A stretch of DNA of 51,650 nt from Solirubrobacterales bacterium (GCA_003133565.1 PKYB01000075.1:1-51650); one strand, 5' to 3'; positions 24,805 through 33,404 are shown, counted from the first letter of the stretch. Notes: generated by a model from the letters alone, not told the origin. Numbers and translations: made by a program.

Positions 24805-24914
24805 ACGTCGGTTACTCGACGCCCGAGCATCGGGCGTCGATCGTCCGCCATGGCGTGTCGCCGCTGCATCGGCTGTGGTTCCAGTCGACGGCGTACGAGC
24901 GGCTCGCGCTGTAG
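24805..24914 (+). pseudogene. 3' fragment of rnhB within repeat copy 2
   Basis: It encodes VGYSTPEHRASIVRHGVSPL then HRLWFQSTAYERLAL and a stop, the last 36 codons of rnhB with four amino-acid changes and no frameshift. Nothing upstream of 24805 resembles rnhB. Confidence 0.85.
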
Positions 24915-25128
24915 GGATTCAGCCGATTGCCTCGAGCTGGTCGAGGGCGACGAGACGGCCCCGAGCGTCGATCACGACGCCGACGGCATCCAAGCGGAGC
25001 TCTGGACGGTGCGGATGGTTCGGGTGGGCGGCGAGCCACTCGGCGGCGACGATGCGCATTCGCCGCACCTTGCGCGGCGTGATCGAGAAGAGCGGATCGA
25101 GCCCACCGGCAAGTCGCGTCTTGACCTC
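24805..25128 (+). repeat. 324-bp direct repeat, copy 2
   Basis: Second copy of the rnhB/yraN junction, gapless against 23397-23720. The yraN side continues into an intact gene; the rnhB side is a fragment. Confidence 0.92.
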
Positions 25129-25287
25129 AACGAAGACGATCGTCGCCGCGTCGCAGACGACGAGGTCGAGCTCACCCGAGCGCGTGTGCTTGTTGCGTCC
25201 GAGAAGCACAAAACCGCGTCGCTGGTAGTGCTCAAGGGCAAGGCGCTCGCCAATCCGGCCTAGCAGCTGCTGGCTCGTTGGGGCCAT
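24919..25287 (-). CDS. yraN: YraN/UPF0102-family predicted nuclease
   Basis: The YraN family has a PD-(D/E)XK Holliday-junction-resolvase-like fold. The motif GELDLVVCDAATIVFVEVKTR near residues 38-58 carries the acidic and Lys residues expected for metal-dependent cleavage. Length is 122 residues. It is convergent with rnhB and its last 70 codons lie in the direct repeat. The ATG at 25287 has a minus-strand -10 box (TAGCGT) six bases upstream. Confidence 0.92.
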   Translation of the reverse strand: MAPTSQQLLGRIGERLALEHYQRRGFVLLGRNKHTRSGELDLVVCDAATIVFVEVKTRLAGGLDPLFSITPRKVRRMRIVAAEWLAAHPNHPHRPELRLDAVGVVIDARGRLVALDQLEAIG

Positions 25288-25293
25288 GCGAGG

Positions 25294-25299
25294 ACGCTA
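25294..25299 (-). promoter_or_regulatory. candidate -10 box (TAGCGT) for leaderless yraN transcription
   Basis: On the minus strand TAGCGT is followed by six bases and then the yraN ATG. Confidence 0.45.
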
Positions 25300-25418
25300 G
25301 TGCGCGACGGCGGGGCGCTTGATGAAGAAATGAGACAAACGCCCCCAGGAGGTGCAGCTGCGCCGCCCGGGGCCGGCGCTCGACGAGTCCCGACGCCGTC
25401 GGGTGGTCTGATTAGCGC

Positions 25419-25979
25419 GTGCTCGTGCGCGCCCACAGCTTCGCGATCGACCGCGGCAGTGCCGGACACGTGGACGTCGAGCTCGACTTGCGCGCCGGTC
25501 TGCCGACGCTAGCCGTCATCGGTCTCGGCGGCGGGTCGGCACGCGAGCTGCGTGAGCGCGTGCAAGCGGCGGTGTTGAACAGCGGTTTTGCGTTCCCACG
25601 CAGGCGGTTGACGGTGAACGTAGCACCGGCGACGCGCAAGGGCGGCCCGGAGTTCGACCTCGCGGTTGCATGCTGCCTGTTGGCGAGCACGGGCGCCCTC
25701 AATCCAGCCCGATTGCAGCGCATCGGCCTCTGCGCCGAGCTCGGTCTCGGCGGCGAGCTGCGGTCGCCCAGCGGTGCCGGCACTGTGGCCGAAGCGGCAG
25801 CACTGGCCGGCCTCGCCGGGCTCGTCGTGGCGCGCACGGATCTGCAAGCTACGCGCCTATCTGGCGTCATCCCGGTCGCCGGCCTGGGAACACTGCGCGA
25901 GGTCGTCGCACTACTCGGCGCATCGCCGCGCGTGATCGAGCGGGCGTTTCGGCGCGGGACTTTGGCCGCTGCCGGCTGA
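25419..25979 (+). CDS. ComM/YifB N-terminal (ChlI-like) domain protein lacking the AAA+ ATPase
   Basis: The 186 residues match only the N-terminal domain of ComM/YifB proteins (MLVRAHSFAIDRGSAGHVDV; GLPTLAVIGLGGGSARELRERVQAA; RRLTVNVAPATRKGGPEFDLAVA). Full ComM proteins are about 500 residues and continue into a Mg-chelatase-like AAA+ ATPase that drives branch migration in natural transformation. Here the frame stops and thiD starts 18 bases later, with no Walker motifs in any frame nearby. The dprA gene that often follows is also absent. Either a domain-only family in this clade or a truncated gene. Confidence 0.8.
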   Translation: MLVRAHSFAIDRGSAGHVDVELDLRAGLPTLAVIGLGGGSARELRERVQAAVLNSGFAFPRRRLTVNVAPATRKGGPEFDLAVACCLLASTGALNPARLQRIGLCAELGLGGELRSPSGAGTVAEAAALAGLAGLVVARTDLQATRLSGVIPVAGLGTLREVVALLGASPRVIERAFRRGTLAAAG

Positions 25980-25985
25980 CCGCGC

Positions 25986-25991
25986 GATACT
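25986..25991 (+). promoter_or_regulatory. candidate -10 box (GATACT) for leaderless thiD transcription
   Basis: GATACT ends six bases before GTG 25998. This leaves no room for a thiamine riboswitch. Confidence 0.45.
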
Positions 25992-25997
25992 TGCGAG

Positions 25998-26822
25998 GTG
26001 TCGCAGGCGATTCCCCGAGTCCTCTCGATCGCTGGGTCGGACTCGGGTGGTGGTGCCGGGATGCAAGCCGATCTCAAGGCGTTCGCGCGCAGCGGTGTCT
26101 ACGGTCTCAGCGCGATCACGGCAGTCACGGCCCAGAACAGCTCGGGCGTGCAGGCGATCCATGCCCTGCCGCCGCGAATCGTCGGCGCGCAGATCGATGC
26201 GGTTCTGCAGGACATCGGTGCCGACGCCGTCAAGATCGGGATGCTCGTCAACGCCGCGATCGTGCGCGCAGTCGCGCGCTCCCTGCGCGCCTGGCTCACT
26301 CCGGGCACGCCCGTTGTGCTCGACCCGCTACTCGCCGCCACAACGGGCGCGAGGCTGTTATCGGCATCTGGTCTACACGCGCTGCTGCACGAGCTCCTCC
26401 CGCTCACCACCGTGCTCACGCCGAACGTCGGCGAAGCGCGTGCGCTGCTGGCCCACGCTGGCGAACCGGAGCGAGCCGACGGGACGGACGACGTCCTCGC
26501 ACGGGGACTGCTGGCGCTGGGGCTCTCCAGCGTGGTGCTGAAGGGCGGTCATCGAGCGCATGGCGGCGACCTCTACTGTGACGCCGAGCAGCTCGTGGAA
26601 CTCGGCGGCGAGCGCTACGCGAGCGAGGCGACCCATGGTTCAGGTTGCACGCACTCGGCGCTTCTCGCCGCCGAGTTGGCGCGCGGACACACCCCGCTCG
26701 AGGCGGCGCGGACCGCAGCGATCGGGGCGGCTGAAGCGGTGCGCGACGGGCTGGCAGAGCTGGGTCACGGTGCCGGGCCCGTTGACGTGCTGGGCTTGGC
26801 GCGTCGCCAGACGCCATCTTGA
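25998..26822 (+). CDS. thiD: hydroxymethylpyrimidine/phosphomethylpyrimidine kinase ThiD
   Basis: ThiD phosphorylates HMP and HMP-P in thiamine synthesis. The ribokinase-fold motifs are SIAGSDSGGGAGMQADLKAF near residue 11, TAVTAQNSSGVQAIH near 41, GSKIGML-type DAVKIGML near 75, TPNVGEARALL near 139 and the phosphate-binding THGSGCTHSALLAAEL near 211-226. It is 274 residues from GTG 25998. No other thiamine gene is nearby. Confidence 0.94.
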   Translation: MSQAIPRVLSIAGSDSGGGAGMQADLKAFARSGVYGLSAITAVTAQNSSGVQAIHALPPRIVGAQIDAVLQDIGADAVKIGMLVNAAIVRAVARSLRAWLTPGTPVVLDPLLAATTGARLLSASGLHALLHELLPLTTVLTPNVGEARALLAHAGEPERADGTDDVLARGLLALGLSSVVLKGGHRAHGGDLYCDAEQLVELGGERYASEATHGSGCTHSALLAAELARGHTPLEAARTAAIGAAEAVRDGLAELGHGAGPVDVLGLARRQTPS

Positions 26823-26873
26823 GCGAGCGCCAGCCGCCGACGCTGTGCGGTCGGCTGGTCGCGGGCGGTCTGC

Positions 26874-26879
26874 GATACT
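26874..26879 (+). promoter_or_regulatory. candidate -10 box (GATACT), leaderless
   Basis: GATACT ends seven bases before ATG 26887, the same hexamer as before thiD. Confidence 0.45.
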
Positions 26880-26886
26880 CGCCTGG

Positions 26887-27138
26887 ATGTTGCGCTTGGT
26901 TCGGATGAAGGCCGGGCATGGCGAGGTACTGGTCGCCGAAGGCGACGTTGAGGTGCCCGAGCAGGAGCAGGAGCTGATTGCCGCATTTCGCGCGCAGCTC
27001 GACCAGGGGATGTGGGCTGCGGTGCCGCTGCGCGATCGCCAGGGCCGGCGCGAAGCGGAGCTCGTTCGAAGCTTCGAGGAGATCCCGCGCGACGCCGAGC
27101 GTGTGATCTTCTTTCCCCGCGCCTCCGGCGGGAGCTAG
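26887..27138 (+). CDS. hypothetical 83-residue protein
   Basis: From ATG 26887 the protein reads MLRLVRMKAGHGEVLVAEGD and then a charged, probably alpha/beta sequence ending FEEIPRDAERVIFFPRASGG. The frame is open upstream to 26560 inside thiD, but the -10 box supports the shorter start. It is not recognised. A membrane-anchored hypothetical gene follows after seven bases, then ilvD with a 4-base overlap, so these three are likely co-transcribed. Confidence 0.7.
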   Translation: MLRLVRMKAGHGEVLVAEGDVEVPEQEQELIAAFRAQLDQGMWAAVPLRDRQGRREAELVRSFEEIPRDAERVIFFPRASGGS

Positions 27139-27145
27139 CAGCGCG

Positions 27146-27766
27146 ATGTGGCTGATCTATGGCGCGGCTGTGATCGTCGCGGGCGTGCTGGCGGCACGGT
27201 TCGCGCCCGCCAAAATCGGAGCATCGCTCTCCGCCAGACGCGACGTGCGCCGTCGTGGCGACGAGGTCGAGCGCTACGACCCCGGCCGTGAGCGCCGTGC
27301 CGAACAGCGCGCACGAGCGCTGCTGCGCTCCTGCGTCAATCCCGATGAGTGGGCGATGTACAGCGAGCTCGGCTTCATCCGAGTGTGGGGCCAGGCGGCG
27401 ACTCCGGCGTCCGACGCTCTGCCGCGGCGTGAAAGCGACCCGCCGTACGCGTATCTGATCTACCCCCACAAGCCGATCGTCGCCTATGTGCCTCAGACCT
27501 CGCGGCTCCTCAGCGAGTACTGCGTCGAGTTTGGCGATCTGGAGCGGCCCTACGGCAGCGACCGGCTACCGCCATCCGATGATGTCCTTGCGAAGTGGCT
27601 GGCGTTGACCGCGGACGAGCACCGACTCATTACGACGGCGAACATGCACCTCGCCGGACGCCAGATCGATCCCGCACGCGTCAGGCGCGATCTCGCGCGG
27701 CTCGGCATCTGGGACCGGGAACAACTCGGGCGCGCACAGCGGGTGGGTAGTGTTTCCGAGCTGTGA
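27146..27766 (+). CDS. hypothetical protein with N-terminal membrane anchor
   Basis: A 206-residue protein with one N-terminal membrane segment (MWLIYGAAVIVAGVLAARFA), a basic, charged linker and a soluble domain (CVNPDEWAMYSELGFIRVWG; YAYLIYPHKPIVAYVPQTSRLL; YCVEFGD) near residues 62-135. I do not recognise the family. Its stop overlaps the ilvD GTG by four bases. Confidence 0.7.
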   Translation: MWLIYGAAVIVAGVLAARFAPAKIGASLSARRDVRRRGDEVERYDPGRERRAEQRARALLRSCVNPDEWAMYSELGFIRVWGQAATPASDALPRRESDPPYAYLIYPHKPIVAYVPQTSRLLSEYCVEFGDLERPYGSDRLPPSDDVLAKWLALTADEHRLITTANMHLAGRQIDPARVRRDLARLGIWDREQLGRAQRVGSVSEL

Positions 27767-29448
27767 CCGTCGCTAACGAATTCGATCTCAAACACCGCAG
27801 CCGCGCCCTCACCGACGGGCCGACGCGCGCTGCCGCACGCGCGCAGCTCAAGGGCATCGGCTACGACGACGAGGCGCTCGCCAAGCCACTGATCGGCGTC
27901 GCCTCGACTTGGATCGAGACGATGCCGTGCAACTTTCACCTGCGCGCGCTCGCTGCGCAGGTCAAGGACGGAATCCGCGAAGCCGGCGGCACGCCGATGG
28001 AGCTGAACACGATCGCGATCTCCGATGGGATCACGATGGGAACCTCCGGCATGAAAACCTCGCTGGTCTCGCGCGAGGTCATCGCCGATTCGATCGAGCT
28101 AGTCGCGCGCGGCCACTTCTTCGACGCGGTGATCGCGCTTTCCGGGTGCGACAAGACGATTCCCGGCACCGTGATGGCGCTCGCGCGCCTCGATGTTCCG
28201 GCGGTGATGCTATACGGCGGCTCGATCCCGCCCGGTCACTTTCACGGGCACGATGTGACGATCCAGGACGTCTTTGAGGCGGTGGGCACGCACGCCGCCG
28301 GCAAGATGACCGATGACGAACTCGCTGAGCTCGAAAGCAAGGCATCCCCGGGCGTCGGTGCTTGCGGCGGGCAGTTCACGGCAAACACGATGGCGATGGC
28401 ATTCGAGATGCTCGGGATCTCGCCGATCGGCGACTCACTGATGCCCGCGCAGGAGCGCACGAAGCCCGAAGTCGCGCGCGCGACCGGCAGGCTAGTCGTC
28501 GACGTCTTGCGCCGCGGGCTGCTTCCCAGCGCGATCATCACGCGCGAGGGGATTGAAAACGCGATTGCGGCGATCGCCTCGAGCGGCGGATCCACGAACG
28601 GCGTGTTGCATCTGCTGGCGCTAGCCCGCGAAGCCGGCGTCGAGCTTGAAATCGATGACTTCGACCGGATCAGCGAACGCACGCCGCTGCTCTGTGACCT
28701 CAAGCCCGGTGGGCGCTTTGTGGCCACCGACCTCTACGCCGCGGGCGGCGTCGCCGTCCTCGCGCAGCGTCTGCTGGAGGCCGGACTACTGCACGCCGAC
28801 GCGCCGACGGTCACCGGACAGACGATCGGCGAGATCGCTGAGGCGGCGCGTGAGAGCCCGGGTCAGGAGGTCATCCGTCCACTCAGCAATCCGCTCAAGG
28901 CAACGGGTGGTCTCGCGATCCTGCGCGGCAATCTCGCACCGGACGGTTGTGTCGTGAAGCTCGCCGGCCACGAGCGTCGCTTCCAGCGGGGCCCGGCCCG
29001 CGTCTTCGAAGGTGAGGAGGCGGCAATGGACGCCGTCACGCACGGTCGCATCCAACCTGGCGACGTGATCGTCATCCGCAACGAGGGACCGGCCGGTGGT
29101 CCGGGTATGCGCGAGATGCTCTCGGTGACCGCGGCGATCAACGGCGCCGGGATCGGCGAGGAGATCGCACTCCTTACCGACGGGCGCTTCTCCGGCGCGA
29201 CGCATGGTCTGATGGCCGGGCATGTGGCACCGGAGGCGGTCCGTGGCGGGCCGATCGCAGCGGTGCGCGACGGTGACGAGATCACATTTGACGTGGACGC
29301 ACGACGGCTCGACGTCGCCTTGAGCGACGAGGAGATCGCGGAGCGCGTTGCGGCATACCGGCCACCGCCCAACCCTGACCTCACCGGAGTGCTCGGAAAG
29401 TACGCGCGCGTTGTGTCGAGCGCCGCCCAGGGAGCTGTCACGATCTGA
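27763..29448 (+). CDS. ilvD: dihydroxy-acid dehydratase IlvD
   Basis: IlvD dehydrates 2,3-dihydroxy-isovalerate and -methylvalerate to the keto acids of valine and isoleucine. The three cysteines that bind the iron-sulfur cluster are present at residues 56 (MPCNFH), 129 (SGCDKTIPGT) and 201 (GACGGQFTANTM). DGRFSGATHGLMAGHV lies near the C-terminus. Length (561 residues) is standard. GTG 27763 overlaps the previous stop. There is no leader, so classical attenuation is unlikely. Confidence 0.97.
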   Translation: MTVANEFDLKHRSRALTDGPTRAAARAQLKGIGYDDEALAKPLIGVASTWIETMPCNFHLRALAAQVKDGIREAGGTPMELNTIAISDGITMGTSGMKTSLVSREVIADSIELVARGHFFDAVIALSGCDKTIPGTVMALARLDVPAVMLYGGSIPPGHFHGHDVTIQDVFEAVGTHAAGKMTDDELAELESKASPGVGACGGQFTANTMAMAFEMLGISPIGDSLMPAQERTKPEVARATGRLVVDVLRRGLLPSAIITREGIENAIAAIASSGGSTNGVLHLLALAREAGVELEIDDFDRISERTPLLCDLKPGGRFVATDLYAAGGVAVLAQRLLEAGLLHADAPTVTGQTIGEIAEAARESPGQEVIRPLSNPLKATGGLAILRGNLAPDGCVVKLAGHERRFQRGPARVFEGEEAAMDAVTHGRIQPGDVIVIRNEGPAGGPGMREMLSVTAAINGAGIGEEIALLTDGRFSGATHGLMAGHVAPEAVRGGPIAAVRDGDEITFDVDARRLDVALSDEEIAERVAAYRPPPNPDLTGVLGKYARVVSSAAQGAVTI

Positions 29449-29500
29449 GGCGGTCGGCAGGATGCAGGTCGCACGGCAACTGTCGCCGAAAGGAGCAACG

Positions 29501-30427
29501 ATGCCTTCCTCCGGCGCCACCTTACCCGCGTCGGCGCTGAGCGAGCGCTGGCAGCACGCTTTGCGCGAGCTCGATTCCGACCTCCGTCGTCGGGCAGCCG
29601 CAGAGAAGACACGCCGCGCCTACGGCAGCGACGTTGAACAGTTTGCTGCGTGGTGCTCGGCGCGCTCGCTCGAGCCGGCTGCGGTCGGCGTGCCTGACCT
29701 GCGCCGCTACGCCGCGTCGCTCTCGCACGCGGCGCTCAAGGCGAGCTCGCTTGCGCGCAAGATCGCGTCACTGCGCGCGCTCTACCGCGTGCTGCGCGAG
29801 CACGGCGAGGTGGCGCAGAACCCGGCTGACCTGATGACCTTGCCAAAACGGCCGCGCGCGCTGCCGCACGTCCTGCGCCCCGAGGATCTGTCGCGACTCC
29901 TGGACCGGATTGGTGCCAACACGCCGCTCGAGGTTCGTGACCGCGCGATGTTCGAGCTCGCCTATGCCTCCGGGCTGCGTGCCGAGGAGCTCGTGAACCT
30001 CCAGCTGCGCGCTGTGGACTTCGACGGCGAACAGGTGCGGGTCGAGGGAAAGGGCTCAAAAACCCGTTTTGTGCCGGTCGGCGAGCCGGCGCTAGCGGCG
30101 ATCGCGCGCTATCTCGAACGCGCGCGGCCCGCGCTTGCACATGACGACGACGAGGCGCTTTTCCTCTCGAGATCAGGGCGCGCGCTTTGTACTTCCGACG
30201 TACGGCGGCGCCTGCGGCTGTGGGCTACGCGCGCCGGTCTTGGCGGCACAGTGCACCCGCACGCCCTGCGGCATTCGTTCGCGACCCATCTGCTCGACGG
30301 CGGCGGCGACCTTCGCGCGATCCAGGAAATGCTCGGCCATTCGAGCATTTCGACGACGCAGGTCTACACTCGGGTAGAGTCCGCGCGGTTGAAGCGCGCT
30401 TACGCGAGCAGTCACCCGCGGGCCTAG
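29501..30427 (+). CDS. tyrosine recombinase XerC/XerD
   Basis: Xer recombinases resolve chromosome dimers at dif. The N-terminal SAM-like domain covers residues 14-105. Catalytic residues are Arg160 (ASGLRAEEL), Lys184 or 187 (GKGSKTRFVP), His254 and Arg257 (HPHALRHSFATHLL), His280 (MLGHSSISTTQ) and Tyr289 (VYTRV). ATG 29501 has an AAAGGAG ribosome binding site nine bases upstream and gives 308 residues; the longer frame from 29348 overlaps ilvD and is not supported. It lies before a WhiG-type sigma gene, the usual actinobacterial order. Confidence 0.94.
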   Translation: MPSSGATLPASALSERWQHALRELDSDLRRRAAAEKTRRAYGSDVEQFAAWCSARSLEPAAVGVPDLRRYAASLSHAALKASSLARKIASLRALYRVLREHGEVAQNPADLMTLPKRPRALPHVLRPEDLSRLLDRIGANTPLEVRDRAMFELAYASGLRAEELVNLQLRAVDFDGEQVRVEGKGSKTRFVPVGEPALAAIARYLERARPALAHDDDEALFLSRSGRALCTSDVRRRLRLWATRAGLGGTVHPHALRHSFATHLLDGGGDLRAIQEMLGHSSISTTQVYTRVESARLKRAYASSHPRA

Positions 30428-30465
30428 GGCGCTGACGCGCCAAGGCTTGGAGACGTGGTGTTGAC

Positions 30466-31245
30466 GTGGTGCAGACGAACGTAAAAGCCGTCGAGCTTCG
30501 CGACCTTTGGCGACGCTACAAGACGTCGGGCGACCGCCGCGCGCGTGAGCGGCTGGTCGTCGCCTACTCACCGCTCGTGAAATACGTCGCCGGACGCATG
30601 GCCGTCGGCCTGCCGGCGCACATCGACGAGGCCGACCTGATCTCCTATGGCCTTGGAGGATTGATCTCGGCGATCGAGCGTTTCGACATGAGTCGCGAGA
30701 TCCGTTTCGAGACCTACGCGATCACGCGGATCAAGGGCGCGATCCTCGACGAGCTGCGGGCGCTCGATTGGGTACCGCGCTCGGTTCGCGCCCGCGCGCG
30801 CCAGATCGAACGTGCGAACGTCAAGCTGGAAGCGCGACTCCAACGCGTCCCGACCGAAGAGGAGCTCGCCGCCGAGCTCGAGCTGACGATCGAGGAGTTC
30901 CGCGACGCGCTGGTCCAGATCGCCAACTCCTCGATCAGTGCGCTCGATGAGCTCTGGACATCGTCGGACTCGAGCGGCGACAGCGTCTCGCTGCTGGACA
31001 CGCTGCGCGATCATTCGGCCGCGGATCCGGAGCGGATCGTCGATCAAAACGAGGTGCGCGATCGCATCGCCGAGGCCGTCGCCCGGCTGCCCGAGCGGGA
31101 GAAGCTCGTGATCGCGCTCTACTACTACGAGAACCTGACCCTGCGCGAGATTGGCGACGTGCTCCGCGTCACCGAGTCGCGCGTCTCACAGCTGCACACC
31201 AAGGCCGTCCTCGGGCTCCGCTCGAACCTGTCACAGATACGCTGA
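30466..31245 (+). CDS. FliA/WhiG-family RNA polymerase sigma factor
   Basis: A 259-residue group III sigma factor. Region 2 (LVKYVAGRMAVGLPAHIDEADLI; GLGGLISAIERFD; RFETYAITRIKGAILDELR) at residues 35-100, region 3 near 110-150 and region 4 with REIGDVLRVTESRVSQLHTKAV near 228-249 are complete. In Streptomyces WhiG triggers sporulation; in other bacteria the family drives flagellar genes. No flagellar or anti-sigma gene is in this window. GTG 30466 is used; GTG 30469 is an alternative. Confidence 0.92.
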   Translation: MVQTNVKAVELRDLWRRYKTSGDRRARERLVVAYSPLVKYVAGRMAVGLPAHIDEADLISYGLGGLISAIERFDMSREIRFETYAITRIKGAILDELRALDWVPRSVRARARQIERANVKLEARLQRVPTEEELAAELELTIEEFRDALVQIANSSISALDELWTSSDSSGDSVSLLDTLRDHSAADPERIVDQNEVRDRIAEAVARLPEREKLVIALYYYENLTLREIGDVLRVTESRVSQLHTKAVLGLRSNLSQIR

Positions 31246-31246
31246 G

Positions 31247-31265
31247 CGCCCGCCAAACTCGGGCG
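31247..31265 (+). terminator. 6-bp GC hairpin after the WhiG-type sigma gene
   Basis: CGCCCG (31247-31252) pairs with CGGGCG (31260-31265) around a 7-base loop right after the sigma stop. There is no U-tract, so termination is only possible, not shown. Confidence 0.4.
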
Positions 31266-31307
31266 GATTCGCGATATGTTGAGCGCACCCGAGAGAGGAG
31301 ATAGGGC

Positions 31308-33374
31308 ATGCGCCACCATGCGGAGGCAATTCGTAATGTTGCGCTCGTCGGCCACCGCGGTGCAGGCAAGACCTCACTGAACGAGGCTCTGCTGTTCGAA
31401 GCGGGGTCGCTCACGCGGCTGGGCAGCGTGCTCGACGGGACGACCGCATCCGACGTCGATCCCGACGAGCAGGCGCGCCAGATGTCGATCTCGGCCACGG
31501 TCAGCTCATTTGAGTGGTCGGAACGGAAGATCAACCTGCTCGACACGCCCGGCGAGCCGAGTTTCGTCGCCGACGCGCTCGGCGCGCTACGCGTTTGTGA
31601 GTCGGCGATCTTCGTGATCAACGCCGTGATGGGCGTTGAGGTCGCGACGATGCGCCTGTGGAACGCGGCCGCGGAACGCGACATCGCGCGCATGCTCTTC
31701 GTGAACATGCTCGATCGGGAGCGTGCCGACTTCTTCCGCACGCTCGAGTCGCTGAAGAGCGCGTTCGGCCCCCACGTCGTGGCCACCGAGATTCCGATCG
31801 GCAGCGAGCACGACGTCAGTGGCGTCGTCGATCTCGTCGACATGCGCGCCTACTCCTACGAGAAGGCCGGCCGCGGCAACGCGACCGAGATCGACATTCC
31901 CGCCGACGTAAAGGCGCGGGCCGAGGAGTATCGCGAGAAGTTGATGGATGAGGTTGCCGAGGTCTCCGACGAGTTGATGGAGCGCTATCTCGAGGGCTCA
32001 CCGATCTCGCACGCCGAAATCGTCGACGCGCTGCGACGCGGCACCAACCACGGCTCGATCTTCCCCGTCGTATGCGGCGTCGCGACGCGGAACCTCGGGA
32101 CCAACCGACTGCTCGACGCGATCGTCGAGGATCTGCCCTCGCCGGTGGAGCACGGCGGCCTCGAGCTGCCGGAGGTGACGCTCGCGCCCGAGGATGACGG
32201 CGAGCTCTTTGCCTACGTGTTCAAGACGCGCGCCGACCCCTATGCCGGGCGGATCAACCTCTTCCGCGTCTATCAGGGGGTGATGCACCGCGACACGCAG
32301 CTCTTGAACACGCGCACCCACGCGCGCGAGCGCATCGGTCAGCTGATCGTCTTTTCGGGCAAGGCGAACGGGCACGCCGATGAGGTCGGCGCTGGGGACA
32401 TCGGTGGCGTTGCCAAGCTGAAGGAGACTCGCTCCGGTGACTGGCTGGCCGCGTGCGACGAACCGATTCGCATGCCGGCCGACCAGCTGCCGGCCCCGGT
32501 CATGGCATTTGCGGTCGAGCCCAAGGCCAAGGGCGAGGAAGACAAGGTGTTCACCGCGCTGCGACGCCTCCAGGAAGAGGATCCGACGATCGATCTGCAT
32601 CGCGACCCGCAGACCGGTGAGCAGATCGTCGCCGGGCTTTCGCAGATGCACGTCGAAGTGATCGTCGATCGCCTGCATTCGCGCTTCGGCGCGGACGTCA
32701 CGCTGAAGCCGCCCAGGGTGCCCTACCAGGAGACGATTCGCCGCTCGGCCAAGGCCCACGGCCGCCACAAGAAGCAATCCGGTGGTCGCGGCCAGTTCGG
32801 CGACTGTCACATCGAGATCGAGCCGAGTGAAGCAGGGGCCGGCTTCGAGTTCGTCGACCGCATCAAGGGCGGGGCGATCCCGCGCTCGTTCATCCCCGCG
32901 GTCGAGAAGGGAGCGCGCGAGGCGCTCGAGCACGGCGTGCTCGCCGGCTATCCGGTGAAGGACGTCCGCGTGACGCTCGTCGACGGCTCGTTTCACACCG
33001 TCGATTCGTCCGAGCTCGCGTTCAAGCTCGCCGCCGCGCTCGCGATGAAGCAGGCGCTAGAACTGGCAGACCCGGTACTGCTCGAGCCTGTGATGCTTGT
33101 CACGCTCTCGGTCCCCGAAGACACGGTCGGCGATGTGATCGGCGACCTCAACAGCCGCCGCGGCCGCCCGCAGGGAATGGAGCCGGTCGGCGCGATGACC
33201 GCGATCAAGGCCGAGCTGCCGATGGCCGAGCTGCTCGGCTACGCGCCGGACCTGCGCTCGCTCACCGGTGGTCAGGGCGACTACACGATGGAGTTTCTGC
33301 GCTACGAGGAAGTTCCCGCCCACCTCGTCTCGAAGGTGCTGGCGGCGGCGGACGCCGAGCCCGTGCACGCCTAG
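31308..33374 (+). CDS. elongation factor G-like GTPase (EF-G paralogue)
   Basis: A 688-residue translational GTPase with EF-G domain order. G1 is GHRGAGKTSL near residue 15, G3 DTPGEPSFVADAL near 77, and the usual NKxD of G4 reads NMLDRE near 139. Domain II, III, IV (GRGQFGDCHIEIEPSEAGAG) and V (PMAELLGYAPDLRSLTGGQGDY) follow. It resembles the actinobacterial EF-G-like family, not the main fusA, which lies with rpsL and rpsG. The GAGGAG ribosome binding site precedes ATG 31308. Its role, possibly in ribosome recycling or stress, is unknown. Confidence 0.88.
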   Translation: MRHHAEAIRNVALVGHRGAGKTSLNEALLFEAGSLTRLGSVLDGTTASDVDPDEQARQMSISATVSSFEWSERKINLLDTPGEPSFVADALGALRVCESAIFVINAVMGVEVATMRLWNAAAERDIARMLFVNMLDRERADFFRTLESLKSAFGPHVVATEIPIGSEHDVSGVVDLVDMRAYSYEKAGRGNATEIDIPADVKARAEEYREKLMDEVAEVSDELMERYLEGSPISHAEIVDALRRGTNHGSIFPVVCGVATRNLGTNRLLDAIVEDLPSPVEHGGLELPEVTLAPEDDGELFAYVFKTRADPYAGRINLFRVYQGVMHRDTQLLNTRTHARERIGQLIVFSGKANGHADEVGAGDIGGVAKLKETRSGDWLAACDEPIRMPADQLPAPVMAFAVEPKAKGEEDKVFTALRRLQEEDPTIDLHRDPQTGEQIVAGLSQMHVEVIVDRLHSRFGADVTLKPPRVPYQETIRRSAKAHGRHKKQSGGRGQFGDCHIEIEPSEAGAGFEFVDRIKGGAIPRSFIPAVEKGAREALEHGVLAGYPVKDVRVTLVDGSFHTVDSSELAFKLAAALAMKQALELADPVLLEPVMLVTLSVPEDTVGDVIGDLNSRRGRPQGMEPVGAMTAIKAELPMAELLGYAPDLRSLTGGQGDYTMEFLRYEEVPAHLVSKVLAAADAEPVHA

Positions 33375-33404
33375 CGTGCGTGCGCGTCCCCGCGCGTCGC
33401 GCGC

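Noticed and set aside
23792-25228. 478-residue open frame on the plus strand through the inserted segment and repeat copy 2
   Set aside because: It is antisense to the acetyltransferase-like gene and to yraN and crosses the repeat boundary. No domain is visible.
25980-25997. Thiamine riboswitch before thiD
   Set aside because: Only 18 bases separate thiD from the previous gene and the -10 box implies no leader.
27700-27766. Branched-chain amino-acid attenuator or T-box before ilvD
   Set aside because: ilvD overlaps the preceding gene by four bases, with no leader peptide or hairpin.
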